Source: Candidatus Acetothermia bacterium
Lineage (GTDB): Bacteria > Bipolaricaulota > Bipolaricaulia > Bipolaricaulales > Bipolaricaulaceae
Reading direction: 5' to 3'
NCBI GenBank assembly: GCA_011057175.1
Contig: DSBZ01000038.1
Location: 1-5,303, forward strand
DNA length: 5,303 nt
Shown here: one piece after another, positions 1-3,753 of the stretch
Numbering within the stretch: the first letter of the stretch is position 1
Layout of the letters: each line of letters starts with the position of its first letter
The notes under the pieces: generated by a model
The model's input: the letters and a program-made list of their open reading frames with translations, nothing else
Told to the model about the DNA's origin: nothing
Database searches by the model: none
Program-made: the position numbers and the translations under genes

Positions 1-6
1 CCCTCA

Positions 7-516
7 TCACGGGGCAGTGAGCGTGTAGGTGAACCCCAGGCTGTAGTCACCCGCGGGGTCGTTCTCCCAGCTCACGAGCACACGGAAGTCCATCGAGAGC
101 TCGATGTTCCCGCCCCTCGTTCCCGCGGCGACCTGGGTCGCCCCGGTCGCGAGCGCGGTGAACGTGCTCACGTATGATGTGACGCGCCCATCGGCGGTGG
201 CAGCCTCCCACAGGAGGTCGGTGGACGGCTTCGCCCATGGGCCGGACCACGTGTCGGCGTCGGCGGCCACGGTCAGGGTCCAGCTCTTGTTGCTCCAGAT
301 GTGGATGTCCTGCGCGGACAGAGCATCCCTCTGACCCGCATCGTAGTCCGCCTCGTCGAGCGTCCCGAAGTTGATCGTGCTCGTCGAGAGCGAGAGCCGG
401 ATCAACGCCGGCACCGTGAACTGGGCCGTCGAGCCCGCCGTCACCTGCGCCATCCCCACCACGCCCACAACAAGCCCCAAAGCCAACAGACCAACCGTAA
501 GCGTACGAACCTGCAT
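7..516 (-). CDS. Small secreted protein of unknown family, under c-di-GMP riboswitch control
   Basis: The product is 169 aa. Residues 1-31 look like a Sec signal peptide (MQVR start, a Leu/Val/Gly-rich core, then GMAQ and AGSTA as possible cleavage sites). The mature part is rich in Thr, Ser, Val and alternating hydrophobics, suggesting an exported beta-sandwich-like domain. Visible blocks are FTVPALIRLSLS (33-44), INFG (48-51), WSNKSWTLTV (74-83), IELSMDFRV (138-146) and the last strand YSLGFTYTLTAP (158-169). The VPALIRLS, SN..WTL and DFRV blocks recur in the upstream neighbour, so the two are paralogues. The ATG at 516 is chosen because GGAGGT lies 6 bases upstream and the signal peptide begins there; the frame stays open upstream only through the riboswitch. 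I do not recognise a named family. A surface, pilus-like or matrix role is inferred only from export and c-di-GMP control. Confidence 0.82.
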   Translation of the reverse strand: MQVRTLTVGLLALGLVVGVVGMAQVTAGSTAQFTVPALIRLSLSTSTINFGTLDEADYDAGQRDALSAQDIHIWSNKSWTLTVAADADTWSGPWAKPSTDLLWEAATADGRVTSYVSTFTALATGATQVAAGTRGGNIELSMDFRVLVSWENDPAGDYSLGFTYTLTAP

Positions 517-521
517 CACTG

Positions 522-561
522 CACCTCCAAGAAAGTTTGAATTGTGCTTCTCTTGGAGGTG
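522..561 (-). promoter_or_regulatory. Hairpin burying the Shine-Dalgarno of the 169-aa secreted protein gene
   Basis: In the transcript, CACCUCCAAGA (complement of 551-561) pairs perfectly with UCUUGGAGGUG (complement of 522-532). This is an 11-bp stem that a G.U and an A-U pair can lengthen by two, leaving a loop of about 14 bases. The Shine-Dalgarno GGAGGU (complement of 523-528), 6 bases before the ATG at 516, lies wholly inside the 3' arm. The 5' arm starts three bases after the last paired bases of aptamer B. This is the layout of a translational expression platform. The pairing is read directly from the sequence; the regulatory role is inferred. Confidence 0.8.
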
Positions 562-640
562 TTTCGGCAGCCCAGCCATCTCCCCCTGAAGGAGACCTGT
601 GGCTTTGCGTCCCCGGGTCGCCCCAGGTTTGCCCGTTCGA
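562..640 (-). ncRNA. Cyclic-di-GMP-I (GEMM) riboswitch aptamer B
   Basis: The complement strand carries the GEMM-I hallmarks in order. First is GGGCAAACC (complement of 626-634). Next is a short stem capped by a GCGA GNRA tetraloop (loop 618-621; arms UGGG and CCCG). Then comes GGGACGCAAAGCC (complement of 601-613). A second stem follows (AGGUCUCC, GGGGGAGAUGGCU) with the AUGGC side expected to receive the tetraloop. The closing strand is GGGCUGCCG, ending at 565. The first half aligns without gaps to the Vibrio cholerae Vc2 aptamer as I remember it: AAACC, four bases, tetraloop, four bases, GGGACGCAAAGCC. The family binds c-di-GMP at the three-way junction. The aptamer ends 46 bases before the start codon of the 169-aa secreted protein, which it should control. 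Confidence 0.92.
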
Positions 641-796
641 TCACCTCTTGTTTCTTCCGGAAAACCTTCTCCTGTGCTCGGGAATCCCTCCGTCGGACGA
701 CCACCTCCCCTCGGCCCGATGGTACGGGCCAACCCCGCGGGCTCTCGGCCAGCGTCCATCTCCCCACGCCGCGTCCGTCCATCGGCGTGGGCACGC
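641..796. other. Intergenic spacer between the two secreted-protein genes
   Basis: About 155 bases separate the stop of the 157-aa gene from aptamer B. I see no convincing -10 hexamer on the minus strand here, so the downstream aptamer and gene are probably reached by read-through from the promoter near 1410-1437. The spacer holds the hairpin at 763-791. It also holds a second perfect 6-bp inverted repeat, GGCCCG (713-718) with CGGGCC (725-730). No gene is supported in it. Confidence 0.5.
763..791 (-). terminator. Hairpin after the 157-aa gene (possible attenuating terminator without U tract)
   Basis: A perfect 9-bp inverted repeat, CCCACGCCG (763-771) with CGGCGTGGG (783-791), has an 11-base loop. 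It begins 5 bases after the stop codon of the 157-aa gene. Position and stability fit an intergenic terminator or an mRNA-stabilising hairpin. No T tract follows on the minus strand, so complete intrinsic termination is doubtful. Partial read-through into aptamer B is the more natural reading. Confidence 0.45.
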
Positions 797-1270
797 CTAT
801 CCCTCGACTGCGTAGACCAGGGTGAGCACGCGCTCACCCTCCCCCCCGGCCTCGTCCCCAGCCACCCGGTAGTCGAGCACGATCTCGTGCACCCCGGGCA
901 GCCCCGTGGCGACGACCAGCCCTTCCGGCCGAACTGGCCGGTACTCCCCTCGCCCAGTGCGGACCTCCACCGCCGATCGCGACAGGGGATCGGAAGGCCG
1001 CACGACGAGCGTCCATGGCACGTTGCTCCGCACGACGAGAACGACTGCCTTCGCCAGCTCAACAGACGCCCCGCCATCGGCAGTCGCAGGGGGGAGCTCC
1101 ACTGACACCGGGATCTCCCGACCGGCCGCGGTGGTCCCAGGACGGGACAGTCGAGCGAGAGCGGGGATGCTCATCGCGGCCCGCGCGCCGGCGGTGGTGC
1201 TCGTACCCCACGCCCCCGCGCACCCGATCACGAGCCCGATCATCACTAGCGCAACTGTTCTCCTGACCAT
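797..1270 (-). CDS. Small secreted protein or lipoprotein, paralogue of the 169-aa protein
   Basis: The product is 157 aa. The N-terminus (MVRR, then a Val/Leu/Ile/Gly core) is a signal peptide. V-I-G-C at 14-17 fits a lipobox, so the product may be a lipoprotein anchored at Cys17; otherwise cleavage near GARA (28-31) is likely. Blocks shared with the 169-aa neighbour are SIPALARLS (34-42), RSNVPWTLVV (81-90), HEIVLDYRV (128-136) and the end strand VLTLVYAVEG (148-157). The middle is more charged and Pro-rich. The ATG at 1270 is chosen because MVRR gives a proper signal-peptide head. However, it has no Shine-Dalgarno and lies only 4 bases after the aptamer A closing strand. A later GTG (codon 9) after AGGAG is possible but would remove the positive head. 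Function is unknown; export plus c-di-GMP control suggests a cell-surface job. Confidence 0.72.
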   Translation of the reverse strand: MVRRTVALVMIGLVIGCAGAWGTSTTAGARAAMSIPALARLSRPGTTAAGREIPVSVELPPATADGGASVELAKAVVLVVRSNVPWTLVVRPSDPLSRSAVEVRTGRGEYRPVRPEGLVVATGLPGVHEIVLDYRVAGDEAGGEGERVLTLVYAVEG

Positions 1271-1272
1271 GC

Positions 1273-1346
1273 TTCGGTAACCCAGCCATCCCTGAGGGAC
1301 CTGTTGGCTTTGCGCCCCCACGTCGCCGTGGGTTTGCCCTTATCGG
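1273..1346 (-). ncRNA. Cyclic-di-GMP-I (GEMM) riboswitch aptamer A
   Basis: The complement strand reads GGGCAAACC (complement of 1331-1339). A stem with arms CACG (1327-1330) and CGUG (1319-1322) closes a GCGA tetraloop (1323-1326). Next come GGGGCGCAAAGCC (complement of 1306-1318), a short second stem UCCC/GGGA followed by UGGCUGGG, and the closing strand GUUACCG ending at 1275. Element order and spacing match aptamer B and the Vc2 aptamer. One core position differs: G where aptamer B has A, just before CGCAAAGCC. The start codon of the 157-aa gene follows the closing strand by 4 bases. Ligand binding may therefore directly decide whether a ribosome can settle there. Confidence 0.9.
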
Positions 1347-1409
1347 ACGGTCGAGGTCAGTTGCCCGGCGCCACCCCCTTCCCGGTCTCGGGTCCTGGTA
1401 GTCCCGACA
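1347..1409 (-). promoter_or_regulatory. 5' leader between promoter and aptamer A
   Basis: About 55-60 transcribed bases are expected between the predicted start site (near 1403) and the aptamer. The complement of 1355-1360 reads CUGACC. That is the exact complement of GGUCAG, which covers the last base of the start codon and the next five bases (complement of 1263-1268). This pair would close the whole aptamer as an outer stem over the start codon. The pairing is visible; its use in regulation is inferred. Confidence 0.4.
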
Positions 1410-1437
1410 ATTATATCCGGATGGTTTCCAACGTCAA
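1410..1437 (-). promoter_or_regulatory. Sigma-70-type promoter of the c-di-GMP-regulated secreted-protein cluster
   Basis: On the minus strand, a -35 TTGACG (complement of 1432-1437, five of six consensus bases) is followed after 16 bp by a perfect -10 TATAAT (complement of 1410-1415). In DNA this GC-rich the match is unlikely by chance. The predicted start site is near 1402-1404, leaving a leader of about 60 bases before aptamer A. It is the only good promoter seen upstream of either secreted-protein gene. Confidence 0.8.
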
Positions 1438-1542
1438 GTGCATCCATCACACTCACTGCGCGAACAGCCAGGAACAGCGTCCAGCTGCATTCACGGCCGC
1501 AGGCGCGGCGAGGGAACGGAGGGCCTCCAGAACAGACACACC
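1438..1542. other. Divergent intergenic region
   Basis: About 105 bases lie between the leftward promoter (-35 at 1432-1437) and the rightward promoter candidate (1543-1570). I see no gene. The only structure noticed is a small near-palindrome, GGAGG-G-CCTCC at about 1518-1528. Binding sites for a regulator of the divergent units could lie here, but no clear operator is visible. Confidence 0.4.
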
Positions 1543-1570
1543 TTTGGGCTCACGGCAGTCCCGGTACAAT
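1543..1570 (+). promoter_or_regulatory. Candidate promoter for the membrane-protein/rimI operon
   Basis: The -10 TACAAT (1565-1570) matches five of six consensus bases. The -35 candidate TTTGGG (1543-1548) is poor and lies 16 bp upstream. Transcription would start near 1577, giving a leader of about 30 bases before the ATG at 1608. The -10 overlaps an in-frame upstream ATG at 1569, which argues that that ATG is not used. Confidence 0.5.
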
Positions 1571-1592
1571 GGCCCGCCGCCGCGCATCGCGG

Positions 1593-1598
1593 AGGAGG
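1593..1598 (+). promoter_or_regulatory. Ribosome binding site AGGAGG deciding the start at 1608
   Basis: A consensus AGGAGG lies 9 bases before ATG 1608. It supports that start over the in-frame ATG at 1569, which has no such site. Confidence 0.75.
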
Positions 1599-1607
1599 GG
1601 TGGAGAG

Positions 1608-2051
1608 ATGAAGGCGAAGACGTGGATCGGGGCAGCGCTGGTGGTCATCGTGGCTGGCCTGCTGGCGGTGGTCCTGTGGCCAGCGCCGGACCCGCTCGCC
1701 CGCGCGGAGACGGTGGCGATCCGTCCGCCCGACTGGGAAGCCCAGAACCAGGCGATCCGCGGCCCGTTCACGGATGGCCTCACCGTGACGCTCGGCAACC
1801 GGAACGTACGCATCGTCGCCGATCCCGCCCACGCCGATGCCGTGCTCGCCGTGCAGGGGGTCCGCATCCACTCGCTCGAGCTCCGGCTGGAGTCGGGCGA
1901 GATCTCGGGGCGGGCGAGCGCGTTCTGCCAGCTTACGGAGCGGGCAACGGGCAAGGCCTACCCCATGGACTTCACCCTCGAGCTCAAGGACGGGACGATC
2001 CGCGCTTCGCTCGTCTCCCGCAAGTTCTGGCAGTTCTGGAAGCGGGGCTAG
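1608..2051 (+). CDS. Small membrane-anchored protein of unknown function
   Basis: The product is 147 aa. Residues 1-6 (MKAKTW) are a short positive head. Residues 7-24 form one strongly hydrophobic helix, followed by WPAPDP, so the protein is an N-terminal membrane anchor or uncleaved signal with the rest probably outside the cytoplasm. The soluble part has alternating hydrophobic stretches (LTVTLGNRNVRIV 58-70, ADAVLAVQGVRI 76-87, LELRLESGEISGRASAF 90-106, DFTLELKDGTIRASLV 121-136) typical of a small beta-sheet domain. It ends in an aromatic and basic tail, RKFWQFWKRG. One Cys (107) is present and there is no lipobox. The ADAVLAVQG stretch recalls periplasmic lipoproteins of the LptE or DUF4136 kind, but similarity is too weak to name it. 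It lies 16 bases before the rimI-like gene, so the two probably form an operon. Start chosen by AGGAGG. Confidence 0.8.
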   Translation: MKAKTWIGAALVVIVAGLLAVVLWPAPDPLARAETVAIRPPDWEAQNQAIRGPFTDGLTVTLGNRNVRIVADPAHADAVLAVQGVRIHSLELRLESGEISGRASAFCQLTERATGKAYPMDFTLELKDGTIRASLVSRKFWQFWKRG

Positions 2052-2067
2052 CGGCCCAAGGAGCGAC

Positions 2068-2580
2068 ATGCACGTCCGCCTCGGGCGACGGACCGACCTC
2101 CCGGCGATCGCCGCGATCGAGGCGGCGAGCTTCTCCCACCCCTGGCCCTCGGCCCGCCTCGCCGCGTACTTCGATCACGAGGGAACCGTGGTCCTCGTGG
2201 CCGAGGAGGGATCGCCGACCGGGTTCCTCGTCGCCTGCCGCGAGCGCGCCGCGGACGTGCCGATGCTCCACATCCACGACCTGGCGGTGGCTCCGCCCCA
2301 TCGGCGTCGGGGAGCCGCAAGCGCTCTCCTCGCCGAGCTCATCCGGATCGCAGCCGCGGAGGGGATCCCGCTCCTCCGGCTCGAGGTGCGGATCACCAAC
2401 GAGGGCGCGCGCCGGTTCTACGAGCGCCACGGGTTTCGGGTGATCCGTCACCTCCGTCGGTACTACGAGGATGGCGGGGCCGCGTTCCAGATGGAGTTCG
2501 AGCTCGGCGCCCGCCCTAACTTGGGCCTCCCCGCGCCAACGAGAACACAACGAGCATCGCCCCGATCCAGCCCCCGATGA
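2068..2580 (+). CDS. rimI: GNAT family N-acetyltransferase, RimI/Ard1-like
   Basis: The product is 170 aa. It is a GNAT fold that transfers the acetyl group of acetyl-CoA to an amine. In the RimI branch the target is the N-terminal residue of ribosomal protein S18 or other proteins. Visible landmarks are the N-terminal strand and helix (RLGRRTDLPAIAAIEAASF 4-22) with HPWP (24-27), the motif A strand IHDLAVAPPHRRRGAASALL (69-88) whose RRRGAA loop holds the CoA pyrophosphate, and motif B NEGARRFYERHGF (111-123). The RYYEDGGAAFQMEFEL end (131-146) is typical of RimI and archaeal Ard1 proteins. AAGGAG lies 4 bases before ATG. Residues 147-170 are a Pro/Arg/Ser-rich tail beyond the usual fold, encoded by the 65 bases that overlap the antiporter gene on the other strand. 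The GNAT assignment is firm; the exact substrate is inferred. Confidence 0.88.
   Translation: MHVRLGRRTDLPAIAAIEAASFSHPWPSARLAAYFDHEGTVVLVAEEGSPTGFLVACRERAADVPMLHIHDLAVAPPHRRRGAASALLAELIRIAAAEGIPLLRLEVRITNEGARRFYERHGFRVIRHLRRYYEDGGAAFQMEFELGARPNLGLPAPTRTQRASPRSSPR
2516..2580. other. Tail-to-tail overlap of the rimI-like and antiporter genes
   Basis: The last 21 codons plus stop of the acetyltransferase gene (plus strand) and the last 20 or so codons plus stop of the antiporter gene (minus strand) use the same 65 bp. No terminator hairpin with a T tract is visible for either gene, so the two transcripts are likely to overlap. Confidence 0.7.
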
Positions 2581-3526
2581 TCGCCAGGGCAACGAGGCGG
2601 GAGGCAGCGAGCCTGTTCCGCGCACGCAGGGTGACGCACAGCAGCCCAAGCCCCATCAGCAGGAGCGCGCCCAACCCGGCGACAAGGTGCGAACGGTCGA
2701 GGAGGGCGAAGATCGGCCGCGGGTAGATGAGATCCGCCAGCCCCAGCACGAGAACGTTGAACGCGCAGCTCCCGTAGACGTTCCCGAGGGCCATCACCTC
2801 GGATCCCAACCGCAGTGCGCCCCACGTCACGCTCATCTCGGGCATCGTGGTCACGATCGCCACGGCGAGCACCCCCATGAAGCTCCCCGAGATCCCGAAG
2901 ATGTCCGCCAGCCGGTCCGCGCTCGCCGCGAGGAGAGGGGCAGCAACGAGGACACCCGCTGCCGCCAGGCCGAACATGAGCCAACCCCTCTTCGCCGATG
3001 GCGGAGGGGCGTCCGTCGCCCCACCCTCGGAACCCGGCTCGGGCCTGACCTCGACCCCCCGGGCGCGGTACACGGCCACCATCCCCAGGATGTACCCGCC
3101 GAGGATGAGCACCGCCCCCAGGCTCACCGGGCCCAGGTCCACGGGGCCCTCGAGGGCGACCAAGACCGTGACCACGCCCGTCAGGGCGAGGGCCGTCACC
3201 ACGAGGAGCGCTTGATCACAGGTGGCTCGGCGGACCGCCAGCGCCGGGAACAGGCTGACCAGCGCGGCGAGGACGACGATGTTGAGCATGTTCGCCCCGA
3301 GGATGTTGCCCCCGGCGAGGGCCGGCGCATCGAGGCGAACGGCCGCCAGGTTCGTGACGAGCTCGGGCAGTGACGTGGCAACCGCGAGGAAGATCGTCCC
3401 CACCCACAGCCGCCCCAGCCCCGTGGTCTCGGCAAGCAGATCGCCGGCCTTGGATAGGCTCAGGCCGCTGCGCACCACCACCGCCGCGCTGACCAGGAAC
3501 AGCGCGGACCACCCGAGCGTCTGCAT
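2516..3526 (-). CDS. Calcium/sodium antiporter, CaCA family (YrbG-like)
   Basis: The product is 336 aa, close to the usual size of bacterial YrbG-type exchangers. It is an inner-membrane antiporter with two inverted five-helix halves. The first alpha repeat is at about 43-82: GTIFLAVATSLPEL with Glu55, then GGNILGANMLN. The second is at about 217-257: GVLAVAIVTTMPEM with Glu230, then GNVYGSCAFN. The two Glu and two Asn-containing motifs form the family's ion site. A hydrophilic loop rich in Pro, Glu and Asp (about 155-181) separates the halves. Two motif positions differ from the common GSN: GAN in repeat 1 and GSC in repeat 2. Ion specificity is therefore uncertain. ATG 3526 is chosen because it directly precedes the first helix; it has no clear Shine-Dalgarno. 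The frame stays open upstream only through the tRNA. Confidence 0.88.
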   Translation of the reverse strand: MQTLGWSALFLVSAAVVVRSGLSLSKAGDLLAETTGLGRLWVGTIFLAVATSLPELVTNLAAVRLDAPALAGGNILGANMLNIVVLAALVSLFPALAVRRATCDQALLVVTALALTGVVTVLVALEGPVDLGPVSLGAVLILGGYILGMVAVYRARGVEVRPEPGSEGGATDAPPPSAKRGWLMFGLAAAGVLVAAPLLAASADRLADIFGISGSFMGVLAVAIVTTMPEMSVTWGALRLGSEVMALGNVYGSCAFNVLVLGLADLIYPRPIFALLDRSHLVAGLGALLLMGLGLLCVTLRARNRLAASRLVALAIIGGWIGAMLVVFSLARGGPS

Positions 3527-3641
3527 CAGGGGAACCGGCGCGCCTCGCCGGCCCACAGGGGACAGGCGGGGGTGCGCTCGCCGAGCCGCGTGCACCGAAA
3601 GGCAATGGCCGCAAGGTCGCGTGTCAAGAGGGCGATCTCCT
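3527..3641 (-). other. Spacer between tRNA-Ala and the antiporter gene
   Basis: On the minus strand it contains a perfect TTGACA (complement of 3622-3627) 15 bases past the tRNA 3' end. No acceptable -10 lies 16-18 bp further on (TGCCTT at best). A weak or regulator-dependent promoter for the antiporter is possible; read-through from gyrB and the tRNA is the alternative. No gene is seen. Confidence 0.35.
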
Positions 3642-3717
3642 TGGTGGAGCCGACGGGAGTCGAACCCGTGGCCTCTAGCATGCCATGCTAGCGCTCTCCC
3701 AGCTGAGCTACGGCCCC
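3642..3717 (-). tRNA. tRNA-Ala (anticodon GGC)
   Basis: The gene is 76 bases including an encoded CCA (3642-3644). The acceptor arms GGGGCCG and CGGCUCC pair over 7 bp with G3.U70, the alanine identity pair. The discriminator is A73. The D arm reads GCUCAGCUGGGAGAGC. The anticodon stem CUAGC/GCUAG encloses the 7-base loop AUGGCAU, giving anticodon GGC, which reads GCC and GCU. The T arm reads ACGGG UUCGACU CCCGU. It starts 36 bases after the gyrB stop on the same strand, so it may be processed from a gyrB read-through transcript. Confidence 0.97.
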
Positions 3718-3753
3718 CCGTGATTCTCCCCGCGGGGGCGGGGGATGCAACCG

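Noticed and set aside
517..1077. The minus-strand frame of the 169-aa gene stays open far upstream, to 1077, which would make a protein of about 356 aa.
   Set aside because: The extra part runs through aptamer B, the masking hairpin and the antisense-frame of the 157-aa gene. It has low-complexity Arg/Gly/Pro composition. The signal peptide and Shine-Dalgarno mark the true start at 516.
1271..1321. In-frame upstream extension of the 157-aa gene beginning MGAQSQQ.
   Set aside because: These codons are the aptamer A sequence itself, and the signal-peptide head MVRR lies after them.
541..1345. The similar segments at 541-640 and 1261-1345 as direct repeats of a mobile element or attachment sites next to a tRNA.
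   Set aside because: The shared bases are exactly the conserved positions of the c-di-GMP-I aptamer and the rest differs. There is no transposase or integrase.
1569..1607. Upstream in-frame ATG at 1569 for the membrane-anchored protein.
   Set aside because: It overlaps the likely -10 TACAAT, has no Shine-Dalgarno and would add an Arg-rich head. ATG 1608 has AGGAGG at 9 bases.
1304..2443. Long plus-strand open frame of about 379 codons.
   Set aside because: It is a GC-rich shadow with Arg/Pro/Ser-rich composition, lying across aptamer A and out of frame with the two real genes in 1608-2580.
2471..3373. Plus-strand open frame of about 300 codons opposite the antiporter.
   Set aside because: It is antisense to a clear CaCA antiporter and has highly charged low-complexity composition, typical of the antisense of hydrophobic codons.
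3604..3627. TTGACA at 3622-3627 (minus strand) as a full promoter of the antiporter gene.
   Set aside because: No acceptable -10 hexamer is found at 16-18 bp, so it is mentioned only as a possibility in the spacer entry.
3728..3737. CCCCGCGGGG palindrome between gyrB and the tRNA as a terminator.
   Set aside because: It is too short, with no T tract, in very GC-rich DNA where such palindromes are common.
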